Of a stretch of 64,000 nt of DNA, positions 15,597 to 23,661 are shown one piece after another (position 1 is the stretch's first letter; each line of letters begins with the position of its first letter). Under the pieces are notes generated by a model, which had not been told where the DNA came from, ran no database searches, and worked only from the letters and a program-made list of their open reading frames with translations. The stretch lies in contig DASXYG010000096.1 in NCBI GenBank assembly GCA_036502625.1, forward strand, positions 1-64,000, written 5' to 3'. The position numbers and the translations under genes are program-made. The DNA comes from DASXYG01 sp036502625. GTDB lineage: Bacteria > Actinomycetota > Actinomycetes > Streptosporangiales > Streptosporangiaceae.

Positions 15597-16465
15597 CCGG
15601 ACGCGCCGAGGACGCCGATCTCCAGGCCGTCCAGGCGATCGGGGTCGGCGATCACGTCGATCTCCGTCACCAGGTCGCCGTCGAAGGCGAAGCGGAGCAC
15701 CACGCGCAGCCGGCCGTACGGCGCCATCGCCAGGCCGACCACCCCGTCGACCAGCGCGGCGCCGGTGAACCTGGCGCGCTCCACGGCGGCCATCGCGCCC
15801 TCGGCCACCGGGCGGGCGCCGCGGACGACGACGGGTTCCGGCGTGGGGACGACCGCGGCGTCGGCGCGCAGCACCACGTCGGGGTGGAGCAGGCCGACCA
15901 GCGCGGCGAAGTCGCCGCCGCGCGCGGCCGCGAGAAAGGCGTCCACGACGCGGCGCTGCCGGGCGAGGTCGGCGCCGGGCGCGGGCGCGGCGCCCTTGAC
16001 GCGGCGCCTGGCCCGGCTCGCCAGTTGCCGCGTCGCCTCGGGCGACCGCTCCAGCAGCGCGGCGACGTCGTCGAACGGGACGGAGAACATGTCGTGCAGC
16101 ACGAACGCCAGCCGCTCGGCCGGCGACAGGGTGTCGAGGACGACGAGCATCGCCACGCCGACGGAGTCCGCGAGCACCGCGTCGGCCTCGGGGTCGTCGC
16201 CGGCGGCGCGGCCGATGAGCGGGTCGCCCGTACGCGCGCCGATCGGCTCCTCGCGCCGCTGGTCCCGCGAGCGCAGCATGTTCAGGCACACGCGGGCCAT
16301 CACCGTGGTCAGCCAGCCGCCGGGGTTGCGAACGCCGCCCGTGTCGGCGCGGCTCGCGCGCAGCCACGTCTCCTGCACGGCGTCGTCGGCCTCGCTGAGC
16401 GAGCCGAGCATGCGGTACGCCACCGCGCGCAGATGCGGCCGGTGCTCCTCGAAGCCCGCGACCAC
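15593..16465 (-). CDS. ECF RNA polymerase sigma factor, SigJ/ECF41 type
   Basis: A 290-residue ECF sigma factor. The sigma2 region (residues ~1-70, AYRMLGSLSEADDAVQETWL) and sigma4 region (~100-155, LDTLSPAERLAFVLHDMFSV, then ERSPEATRQLASRARRRV) are followed by a SnoaL/NTF2-like C-terminal domain (~170-285). ECF41 members use this extension in place of a separate anti-sigma factor. The ADPDRL motif near the end resembles the conserved C-terminal NPDKL of that group. The GTG at 16465 is preferred: GGAGGG lies seven bases before it, inside the longer open frame. Target genes are unknown. Confidence 0.87.
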   Translation of the reverse strand: MVAGFEEHRPHLRAVAYRMLGSLSEADDAVQETWLRASRADTGGVRNPGGWLTTVMARVCLNMLRSRDQRREEPIGARTGDPLIGRAAGDDPEADAVLADSVGVAMLVVLDTLSPAERLAFVLHDMFSVPFDDVAALLERSPEATRQLASRARRRVKGAAPAPGADLARQRRVVDAFLAAARGGDFAALVGLLHPDVVLRADAAVVPTPEPVVVRGARPVAEGAMAAVERARFTGAALVDGVVGLAMAPYGRLRVVLRFAFDGDLVTEIDVIADPDRLDGLEIGVLGASG

Positions 16466-16591
16466 GCCGGTTCCCTCCACCAGGCCATGACATCAGACGG
16501 GCGCCCGGGTGCGGCGCCCGGCCCGTACGGTCGCCGGGAAACGCCGCGCCGGATTCCGCCGTACACCGCGTCGGGACGGGTCCGGCACGCA

Positions 16592-17056
16592 ATGATGGGC
16601 GCCGTGCACACGACCCGGGCCCACCGCCATTTCACCGCGTCGCGCGCGAGCGTCTACCGCGCGCTGACCCACGCCGACGCGATCGCCAAGTGGAAGTTCC
16701 CCGCCGAGATGACGTGCACCGTGCACAGCTTCGACGGGCGCGAGGGCGGCACGTTCCGCATCTCGCTGACGTACGACGCTCCCGACCGGGCCGGCAAGTC
16801 CGGCGGCCGTACGGACACCTACCACGGGCGGTTCGCGCGGCTCGTGCCGGACGAGCTGATCGTCGAGGTCGACGAGTTCGAGTCCGACGACCCGGCGCTG
16901 CGCGGCGAGATGACGATCACGATCACGCTCACCGACGCCGACGGCGGCACCGACCTGGACGCCGTCCACGCCGGCCTGCCGGACACCGTGCCCGCCGCCG
17001 ACAACGAGGCCGGGTGGGAGCAGTCGCTGGCGCGGCTCGCGGCGCTCGTCGAATAG
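16592..17056 (+). CDS. SRPBCC/AHSA1-like (START-fold) protein
   Basis: A 154-residue protein of the activator-of-Hsp90-homology (AHSA1)/SRPBCC type, a helix-grip fold with a hydrophobic cavity. Marks are the SRASVYRALTHADAIAKW start, GGTFRISLTYD, YHGRFARLVPDELIVEV, and the C-terminal NEAGWEQSLARLAALVE helix, which is diagnostic for the group. ECF41 sigma factors and SRPBCC proteins often sit together, as here (divergent). The start is ambiguous between ATG 16592, ATG 16595 and GTG 16604; no clear ribosome site decides it. Confidence 0.85.
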   Translation: MMGAVHTTRAHRHFTASRASVYRALTHADAIAKWKFPAEMTCTVHSFDGREGGTFRISLTYDAPDRAGKSGGRTDTYHGRFARLVPDELIVEVDEFESDDPALRGEMTITITLTDADGGTDLDAVHAGLPDTVPAADNEAGWEQSLARLAALVE

Positions 17057-17102
17057 GGACGCCCGGTAGCGGCGGGACCGCATCGCGGCACGGGAATTCG
17101 AT

Positions 17103-17114
17103 TACCGAACGGTA
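17103..17114. promoter_or_regulatory. TACCG-AA-CGGTA palindrome
   Basis: A perfect 12-bp palindrome (TACCG, AA, CGGTA) lies 27 bases upstream of a TTGACA box. The form resembles half-site pairs used by TetR-type repressors. No TetR gene lies nearby, so the binding protein would be unlinked. Confidence 0.4.
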
Positions 17115-17140
17115 GCAATTCTCGAATGGATGATCCGTAC

Positions 17141-17189
17141 TTGACACCGATATCGCATTCGATTCATGATGCGGACATCGGTACATAAT
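17141..17189 (+). promoter_or_regulatory. Promoter-like element with overlapping stem-loop
   Basis: TTGACA at 17141-17146 is a consensus -35. CATGAT at 17165-17170 (18-base spacer) or CATAAT at 17184-17189 could serve as -10. Overlapping them is an inverted repeat, CCGAT-AT-CGCAT (17147-17158) against ATGCG-GAC-ATCGG (17169-17181), with ten paired bases and a small internal bulge. It could be an operator over the promoter or a leader hairpin for the CoA-transferase transcript. Confidence 0.5.
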
Positions 17190-17388
17190 TCGGACGACAC
17201 AACAAATCCTCCCGCGAATCCCGATACCCGTTCCCCCGGAATTCCCCGAGCTCGTCGTGCCGCCGGCGACATGACGGAGCGTGGCCATAGCGTCGGACAA
17301 CCCCTCGACCTGGGGGCGCATAGTGGTGCCCGCGTTCCCGCCGGCCTGGTCGAATTCATGGCGTGCTCGGAGACCGGACGAGGACACG

Positions 17389-19695
17389 GTGGTGGAATTG
17401 GACGCGCTCGGCGACGTACGGGTGATCGACCTCAGCACGGGAATCGCGGGACCGGTGGCGACGATGTTCCTCGCCGACTTCGGCGCCGACGTCGTCAAGA
17501 TCGAGCCGCCGGACGGCGACCCGGCGCGGTCCGACCCGGGGTTCCCGACGTGGAACCGGGGCAAGCGCGGCATCGTCTGCGACCTCGCCACCGACGACGG
17601 CCGCGCCCGGCTCGACGCGCTGCTGCCCGGCGCCGACCTCCTGGTCGTGGGCGAGCCCGCGCCCGTCGACGTCGCGGCCCTGGCGCGCGACCACCCCGGG
17701 CTCGTCGTGCTGTCGGTCCCGCCGTACCACGGCACGCCGCCCTGGTACGGCGGCAAGGAGTCGCACGGCCTGCTCGCCGCGGCCACCGGTGTGGCGCTGC
17801 GGCAGGCGTCCTGGTACGGCGGGCCGGTGGAGATGGTCACCCCGCAGCTCCTGTACATCCAGGGCGTGTGGGCGGCCACGTGCGGGCTGGCCGCGCTGAT
17901 CGAGCGGCGCGCGTCCGGGCGCGGGCAGACCGTCACGGTCAGCGGCGTGCACGCGATGATGGAGGCCGGGACGAGCAGCCTCACCCTGGACCCGTCGGCG
18001 CCGCCCGTGGTGGCGAACTTCGGGCCCGGCGGACCGAGCCCGGCGTATTCCCGCTACCAGTGCGGCGACGGCGGCTGGATGTTCGTCGCCGCGCTGACCC
18101 CGAAGTTCCAGGCCGCGCTGGTCGCCGCGCTGGACATCGAGGACATCCGCGACGACGCGCGGCTCGGCGGCGGGCTCGAGGGCATGATCCTCCCGGACAA
18201 CCGGGGCTGGGTGCGCAAGCGCATCGAGTCGGTGTTCGCCTCGGCGCCGCGCGCGCACTGGCTGGAGGTGCTGCGCACCGCCGACGTGCCGGCCGGGCCC
18301 CTGCTGGAACGTTCCGACTGGCTGGACCATCCGCAGATCGCCGCCATCGGCATGCGCGCCGAGGTGGACGACCCCGAACGCGGCCGGGTCGTCATGCCGG
18401 GCGTGCCGGTCGTGCTGACCGGGTCGCCGGGCGCGGTGCACGGGCCGGCGCCGCGGCTCGGCGAGCACGACGCGACCGTACGGCCGTGGGAACCGCGCCC
18501 GTACAGCCCGGAACCCGGCACGGACGCGCCCAGTACGGCCGGGCCGCTGGCCGGCTACCGGGTGCTCGACCTGGGCGCGATCCTCGCCGGGCCGTACGCG
18601 GGCGCGCTGCTGGCCGAGCTCGGGGCGTCCGTGACCAAGGTGGAGCCGCCCGCGGGCGACTCGTTCCGCGCCCGCGGCTTCACGTTCAACCGCGGCATGC
18701 GCGGCCTGGCCATCGACCTGCGGAAACCGCCGGGCCAGGCGGCGTTCTACCAGCTCGCGGCCGGCGCGGACGTCGTCATCGACAACTACCGGCCGGGCGT
18801 GCTGGAGACGCTGAAGATCACGTACGACCACCTGGCCGCGGCCAACCCGGAGATCGTCACGCTGTCGCTCACCGGGTTCGGCGAGGGCGGCCCGATGTCG
18901 CACCTGCCCGGCTTCGACCCCATCCTCCAGGCGGCGGGCGGCATGATGACCGCCCAGGGCGGCGACGACGAGCCCGTCTTCTACACGATCGCGATCAACG
19001 ACGTGACGTCCGCCGTGCTGGCCACGTTCGCGATCACCACGGCGCTGATCCACCGCGGCCGTACGGGGGCGGGGCAGCGGATCTGGACGTCGCTGGTCGG
19101 CGCCTCGACCGTCACGCAGTCCGGCGAGCTGACCCGCTTCGCCGGGCGGCCGCCCGCGCTCACCGGCGGCCGCGACTTCGCCGGGCGCGCGCCGCTGCGC
19201 CGCTACTACACGGTCGCCGACGGCTGGGTGCGCGTCGACGCGGCGTACGCGGAGGTCGACCAGGACGCGCTGCGCGCCGCCGGGCTGGACGTCCCCGCCG
19301 TACGGGACGCCGCCGGGCTCGACGCCGCGCTGGCCGCCGCGCTGGCCACGGTGCCGCGCGACGAGGCGGCGCGGCTGCTCACCGCGGCGCGGGTGCCCGC
19401 CGTGCCCGCCCGGCACATCACCGAGCTGCTGCGCGACGACCGCCTGATGGCCGCCGGGCTCGTCCACCACCACACGTCCGCCGACGGCACGCCGTACACG
19501 ACCGCCGGGCGGTTCGCCGCGTTCAGCCGGACGCAGCGCACCGACACGCTGACCCCGCCGGGCATCGGTGAGCACTCCGCCGAGGTGCTGCGCGCCGCCG
19601 GGCTGCCCGAGTCCGAGGTCGCCGCGCTGATCGAGGACGGCGTGGTCATCCAGGGCACCGCGATGGCCGTACGCCTCATGGCCAACTACCGCTGA
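17389..19695 (+). CDS. Double-domain family III (CaiB/BaiF) CoA-transferase
   Basis: A 768-residue protein made of two CaiB/BaiF units in tandem (residues ~5-375 and ~387-768). Family III enzymes move CoA between carboxylic acids through an aspartyl-CoA anhydride. In the second unit, NDVTSAVLAT places the catalytic Asp at D538. In the first unit the aligned place in TPQLLYIQGVW is hydrophobic, so that half is probably structural or dead. Single-unit enzymes are about 400 residues, so this is a natural fusion of a kind known in actinobacteria. The start is GTG 17389 (or 17392), after GAGGA. The donor and acceptor acids are unknown. Confidence 0.87.
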   Translation: MVELDALGDVRVIDLSTGIAGPVATMFLADFGADVVKIEPPDGDPARSDPGFPTWNRGKRGIVCDLATDDGRARLDALLPGADLLVVGEPAPVDVAALARDHPGLVVLSVPPYHGTPPWYGGKESHGLLAAATGVALRQASWYGGPVEMVTPQLLYIQGVWAATCGLAALIERRASGRGQTVTVSGVHAMMEAGTSSLTLDPSAPPVVANFGPGGPSPAYSRYQCGDGGWMFVAALTPKFQAALVAALDIEDIRDDARLGGGLEGMILPDNRGWVRKRIESVFASAPRAHWLEVLRTADVPAGPLLERSDWLDHPQIAAIGMRAEVDDPERGRVVMPGVPVVLTGSPGAVHGPAPRLGEHDATVRPWEPRPYSPEPGTDAPSTAGPLAGYRVLDLGAILAGPYAGALLAELGASVTKVEPPAGDSFRARGFTFNRGMRGLAIDLRKPPGQAAFYQLAAGADVVIDNYRPGVLETLKITYDHLAAANPEIVTLSLTGFGEGGPMSHLPGFDPILQAAGGMMTAQGGDDEPVFYTIAINDVTSAVLATFAITTALIHRGRTGAGQRIWTSLVGASTVTQSGELTRFAGRPPALTGGRDFAGRAPLRRYYTVADGWVRVDAAYAEVDQDALRAAGLDVPAVRDAAGLDAALAAALATVPRDEAARLLTAARVPAVPARHITELLRDDRLMAAGLVHHHTSADGTPYTTAGRFAAFSRTQRTDTLTPPGIGEHSAEVLRAAGLPESEVAALIEDGVVIQGTAMAVRLMANYR

Positions 19696-21110
19696 CCCGT
19701 GCTGACGCGGAGGCCGTCGCGGTAGACCGCGCGGACGGCCGCCGTACGGGTGATGTCGCGCGCGGGGTCGCCGTCGAACACGGCGATGTCCGCGCGCAGG
19801 CCCGGGGCGAGGGCGCCGACCTGGTCGCCGAGGCCGACGTACGCGGCGGCGAAGCTGGTCGCCAGGCGGAGGACCTCGATCGGGGGGTAGCCCGCCGCGG
19901 CGAGCAGGCGCAGCTCGGTGGCGAAGCCGCCGAACCGGGTGTGCTTCCAGCCGGAGTCCGAGGCGGGCACGATGAGCGCGCCGGCCGCGCGCAGCAGCGC
20001 GGCGTTGCGCACGTACGACGCGGTGCGCTCGCGCTGGGCGTCCAGCTCGTACGGGTCGAGGTCGCCGCGTTCGGCCGCGGCGATGTACGCGTGGTTCACG
20101 CCGAGGGTGGAGCCGAACACGACGCGGCGCGCGACCGCCAGCTCGGCGACGTCCGCGTCGAAGCCGCTCGCGCCGTCCGGGGTGAGGAACGCGAGGTGCT
20201 CGACGCCATCCGTGCCGGCCTCGACCGCGCGGCGGATGGAGGCGTTCGACATGGCGTGCGTGGTGGCGCGGCGGTGCCTGGTGTGCGCGGCGTCCACGGC
20301 GGTGGCGATGACGGCGCGGTCCAGGCTGGCCTCGTGCGGGACCGTGCCCACCGTGCCGCCGCCGCTGGCCACGATCTTGATCACGTCCGCGCCCGCGTCC
20401 AGGTTGCGGTGCGCCAGCCGCGCCGCGCCCGCGGCGTCCGCGACCTCGCCGCCGAAGAGCCGCATGTGCCCGCCCGCCGTGGTGACCGGCGGCCCCGCGC
20501 GCAGCAGCCGGGGCAGCGCGTACGCCGCGTCCGGCGTCCAGGCGAGCAGGTCGAGGTGCGAGCCGAGGTCCCGTACGGTGGTCACCCCCGCGGCCAGGTG
20601 CGCCCGCAGGTTCGCGACCGCCAGGGCCAGGCGGGTCGCGGCCGGCGCGCCCGCGGCGGGTTCGTACGCGGTGCCGTCGCCGGGCATGGTGAGGTGCACG
20701 TGGGCGTCGATGAGGCCGGGGGAGATGGTGCCGCCCGGATACCGGTCCACCTGGACGCCCCGGGTACCACGGGCGGTCAGCTCCGCAAGCCCGCCCACCG
20801 CCACGACCCGCCCATCCTCCACAAGAACCGCCACACGACACTCGGAGCCCACGCCGGGTGCGTGGGGGGTGGAGGTGGAGGCGGGGGTGGGGGTAGCGCG
20901 CCCGTCCGGCCCCGCGGTGGCGGAGGGGGTGGAGGTGCCGCGCGCGTCCGGTCCTGCGGAGGGGGTGGAGGTGCCGTGCCCGTCCGGCCCTGTGGCGGGG
21001 GATGGGGCCGAGAGGGTGCGGGTGGGGGTTGAGGCGGAGAGGGTGGTGGGGGCGGAGTGGAGGGTGTGGCCGTCGAAGAGGTGGGTGGCGGTGATGAGGC
21101 GGGGGGTCAT
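19686..21110 (-). CDS. Amidohydrolase (imidazolonepropionase-like) with low-complexity insertion
   Basis: A 474-residue metal-dependent amidohydrolase. Ligand motifs are DAHVHL (HxH), VIKIVASGGG (Lys), TTHAMSNAS (His), GVEHLAFLT (His) and VPASDSGWK (Asp), consistent with the prolidase/imidazolonepropionase-like group acting on cyclic amides or dipeptides. Residues ~19-88 are an abnormal Thr/Ser/Pro/Gly insertion made of imperfect 12-residue units (GPDGHGTSTPSA and similar) that interrupts the N-terminal beta-sandwich. It is the last gene of the ten-gene operon: its ATG overlaps the preceding stop (ATGA). Ten bases overlap the convergent CoA-transferase. Confidence 0.85.
   Translation of the reverse strand: MTPRLITATHLFDGHTLHSAPTTLSASTPTRTLSAPSPATGPDGHGTSTPSAGPDARGTSTPSATAGPDGRATPTPASTSTPHAPGVGSECRVAVLVEDGRVVAVGGLAELTARGTRGVQVDRYPGGTISPGLIDAHVHLTMPGDGTAYEPAAGAPAATRLALAVANLRAHLAAGVTTVRDLGSHLDLLAWTPDAAYALPRLLRAGPPVTTAGGHMRLFGGEVADAAGAARLAHRNLDAGADVIKIVASGGGTVGTVPHEASLDRAVIATAVDAAHTRHRRATTHAMSNASIRRAVEAGTDGVEHLAFLTPDGASGFDADVAELAVARRVVFGSTLGVNHAYIAAAERGDLDPYELDAQRERTASYVRNAALLRAAGALIVPASDSGWKHTRFGGFATELRLLAAAGYPPIEVLRLATSFAAAYVGLGDQVGALAPGLRADIAVFDGDPARDITRTAAVRAVYRDGLRVSTGQR
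20847..21056. repeat. Imperfect 36-bp repeats, G-rich on the plus strand
   Basis: Within the amidohydrolase gene, units such as GGAGGGGGTGGAGGTGCCG recur two to three times with a period of about 36 bases, giving the 12-residue protein repeat. The plus strand has many runs of three to six G (for example around 20869-20900 and 21030-21056), with G-quadruplex potential. The insertion is in frame. Confidence 0.65.
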
Positions 21111-22192
21111 CGGGTGATCGCCACGGCGAGGGTGTCCTTGAGGAGGGCCAGGGCGGCGCCTCTGGGGCTGGAGCGGCCGCCGGAGACGGTGATCTCGCCG
21201 GCGTCGCCGCAGTCGAAGACGACCGCCTTGTCGGGGCCGGTGATCGCGTGGAGGGGGTCGCCGGGGGCGGTCGGGGTCAGGTCCACGGTGATCTCGCCGG
21301 GGCGGTCGGCGCGGGCGGTGGCTACGGCGCGGAGGCGGTGACCGTCCGCCGCCGCGGCCCGCGCGGCCGTGGCGGTCGCGGCGGTGATGGGGGCTGGCCG
21401 TACGGCGGCGGCGCTCACGTCCCAGCCCCAGGCCAGGCCGGTGAGCAGGCGCACCTTGGTGGCCGCGTCCGTGCCGGAGAGGTCGGCGGTGGGGTCGGCC
21501 TCCGCGATGCCGCGGCCCCGGGCGTCCGCGAGCGCCTCGTCCAGAGTGGCGCCGGAGGCCATCAGGTCAAGGACGTACGTGCTGGTGCCGTTCGGGCAGG
21601 CGCGGATCGCCCGGCAGCCGAACCCGAGGAGGCTCTTCCTGGCGACGTCGCCGGCCGGGAGCGCGGCGCCGGTCGCCCCGGAGAACCGCAGTTCGGCGCC
21701 GCCCTCGCGGGCCGCCTCGCGCAGCGCGCGCCAGTCGCCGAGCAGGTGGCTCTTGGTCGCGGTCACCACGTGCACGCCGCGGCGCAGCGCGGCCCGTGCC
21801 TCGGCCGCCGCGACCGGCGCGACCTCCGCGGACGACGGCACCGCCTGCGCGAACACCACCGGCCGCGCCTCGGCAAGCAACCCCTCGAACGGGGACACAG
21901 CCCCCCACCGCGACCGAGGAGGCACCGCCCAATCCGGAGCCATCCGGCCTTCGCTCGCCGCGCCGCCTCCGCCCCAATCCGGAGCCATCCGGCCCTCGCC
22001 TGCCGCGCCGCCTCCGCCCCCATCTGGCGCTACCCGGCACTCGCCCGTCGCCCCCCGTACGGCCACCACGTACGGACGGACCCCGTACGCCGCCGCGAGC
22101 TCCGCCCCGCGCCCGGCCAGTTCCGCCGCGTACGCGCGGCCGACCGCGCCGTATCCGGACAGCACCACCGGCACCTCGACTACGCCCGCCAT
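21107..22192 (-). CDS. Homoserine dehydrogenase-family protein with 15-residue repeats
   Basis: A 361-residue NAD(P)-dependent oxidoreductase. Rossmann start VVLSGYGAVGRAYA (residues ~9-22), ATKSHLLGDW, and the homoserine-dehydrogenase core CPNGTSTYVL ... ADPTADLSGTDAATK, whose last Lys matches the catalytic Lys. No ACT domain is present, as in short catabolic relatives. Residues ~49-92 are an insertion of tandem units (GGGGAASEGRMAPDW) after the third strand of the Rossmann fold. GGAGGA precedes the ATG at 22192. In a catabolic operon it may act on a substrate other than homoserine. Confidence 0.8.
   Translation of the reverse strand: MAGVVEVPVVLSGYGAVGRAYAAELAGRGAELAAAYGVRPYVVAVRGATGECRVAPDGGGGGAAGEGRMAPDWGGGGAASEGRMAPDWAVPPRSRWGAVSPFEGLLAEARPVVFAQAVPSSAEVAPVAAAEARAALRRGVHVVTATKSHLLGDWRALREAAREGGAELRFSGATGAALPAGDVARKSLLGFGCRAIRACPNGTSTYVLDLMASGATLDEALADARGRGIAEADPTADLSGTDAATKVRLLTGLAWGWDVSAAAVRPAPITAATATAARAAAADGHRLRAVATARADRPGEITVDLTPTAPGDPLHAITGPDKAVVFDCGDAGEITVSGGRSSPRGAALALLKDTLAVAITR
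21929..22018. repeat. Two tandem 45-bp repeats plus a diverged third
   Basis: Copies at 21929-21973 and 21974-22018 start CCAATCCGGAGCCATCCGGC and differ at only a few bases. A shorter, diverged copy follows to about 22050. The 45-bp unit keeps frame and encodes a 15-residue unit in the homoserine-dehydrogenase-like protein. Confidence 0.85.
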
Positions 22193-22224
22193 GCGCTCCT
22201 CCGTTCTCCTCGGTTCCGTGGTGG

Positions 22225-23603
22225 TCACGTGCGGGACAGTGTCTCCGCCGCGGGCTCGGCGGCGTCGATCTCGCGCCCCCGTGTCTCCGGGGCGAGCAGT
22301 ACGGCGGTGGCCGAGATGGCGCAGATCACCAACATGTAGAGCACCACCGGCCACGTGGCGCCGTTGGCCCAGGCCAGCAGGCCCGTGGCGATCAGCGGGG
22401 CGAGGCCGCCGGCCAGCGGGGAGCTGAGCTGGTAGCCGAGGGACGCGCCCGTGTAGCGCAAGCCGGTGCCGAACAGCTCCGCGTAGAACGAGCACTGCGG
22501 CGCGGTGTTGGCCGCGTTCGTGATCCCGATGCCGAGCACCGCCACCGTGATCACCGCCGCGGCGGACTTCGTGGCCAGCATCGGGAACATCGTCACCGCG
22601 ACGAGCGCGGCGAGCCCGAACCCGAGCAGGTACACCGGACGCCGCCCCACCCGGTCGGTGAGCAGCCCGAACACCGGGATCATGACCAGCTCCACGGCCG
22701 CCCCGACGAGCTGCGCCCGCAGCCCCAGCGCCCGCCCGAGCAGCAGCGGCCCGGAGACGTACGCGATCAGGAACGTGCTGCTGATGTAGAAGCTGACGTC
22801 CCCGGCGAACCGCCCGCCCGCGGCGATCGCGACGAACCGCTTCTCCGTGCGCATCAGCGCGCCCAGCGGGCTCACCCGCTCCTGGTCCGGCGTACGGGCC
22901 TCCCGCGCGCGCCGGAACACCGGCGACTCCGCGACCCGCAGCCGGATGAAGATGCCGACCAGCAGCAGCACCACGGACGACACGAACGGCACCCGCCAGC
23001 CCCAGCTCAGGAACTCCGCGTCCGGCATCGTGTTCACCAGCGCGAACACGGCGCTGGCCAGCAGCAGCCCGCCGGGGATGCCCATGCCGGGGATGCTCCC
23101 GAAGAAGCCGCGCCGCCGGGTGGGCGCGTGCTCCACGATCAGCAGCGCCGCGCCGCCCCACTCGCCGCCCAGCCCGATGCCCTGCAGGAACCGCAGCACC
23201 GCGAGCAGGATCGGCGCGGCCACGCCGATGGACGCGTACGTCGGCATCAGCCCGACCAGGCACGTGCCCAGCGCCATGACCGCCAGCGTCGCGGTCAGCG
23301 CGGCCTTGCGGCCGAGCCGGTCGCCGAGGTGCCCGAAGACGATCGCGCCGAGCGGCCGCAGGAAATACTGCGGCGCGAAGCGCCACGATTAGGGGTGGTG
23401 GGGGGCGACGGGCGGGGGAACCCGACGGCGAACGTGGACAGCGACGCGAGGGTGCCCGCGGTGGGGGAGAAGCCGGGGAAGAACAGCTTGTTGAAGACGG
23501 TGGCCGCGGCCGTGCCGTAGAGGAAGTAGTCGTACCACTCGATGGTGGTGCCGACCATCGCGGCGAGCACCACGCGCCGCATGGACGAGGTCGGTGTTGT
23601 CAT
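22225..23603 (-). pseudogene. MHS-type MFS transporter, interrupted by frameshift and stop
   Basis: The start (ATG 23603, GGAGG upstream) encodes a normal MHS N-terminus: TTIEWYDYFLYGTAAATVFN, then TLASLSTFAVGF. Just after this the frame changes. About 50 C-rich bases (~23360-23415) break the reading frame, and the continuing frame has TAA just before SWRFAPQYFLRPLGAIVFGH. The remaining protein (GHLGDRLGRK, GLGGEWGGAALL and about nine further TMs) is intact down to 22225, with a GTG or ATG restart possible near 23277. Homologues are about 430-450 residues, uninterrupted. It is probably a broken transporter gene, unless the assembly has an error. It lies in the operon between pxpC and the homoserine-dehydrogenase-like gene. 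Confidence 0.75.
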
Positions 23604-23661
23604 GGGGGGCCTCCAATTTCGCCGTGCGCGGGGGCGTACGGCGTCGGCGTCGCGGGGGGCG

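Larger units (their letters stand above)
17057..17388. other. 332-base gene-free leader upstream of the CoA-transferase
   Basis: I find no convincing gene here. The first 150 bases are clearly richer in A+T than the flanks and hold the promoter-like and dyad elements listed separately. The rest is ordinary GC-rich sequence leading to GAGGA just before the GTG at 17389. A short minus-strand frame covers part of it but has poor codon character. Confidence 0.6.

Noticed and set aside
17102..17359. Short minus-strand 85-codon frame in the leader
   Set aside because: No ribosome site, no recognisable domain, and it covers the promoter region of the plus-strand gene.
17057..17388. Riboswitch or tRNA in the gene-free leader
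   Set aside because: I could not fit any tRNA cloverleaf or known riboswitch core; only promoter-type and dyad elements were found.
17356..20841. Minus-strand open frame of about 1160 codons opposite the CoA-transferase and beyond
   Set aside because: It is antisense to two well-supported genes, is Arg/Gly/Pro/Ala-rich without any domain, and long antisense frames are expected at this G+C.
20847..22050. CRISPR array
   Set aside because: Repeats are tandem, in frame and without unique spacers; no cas genes are present.
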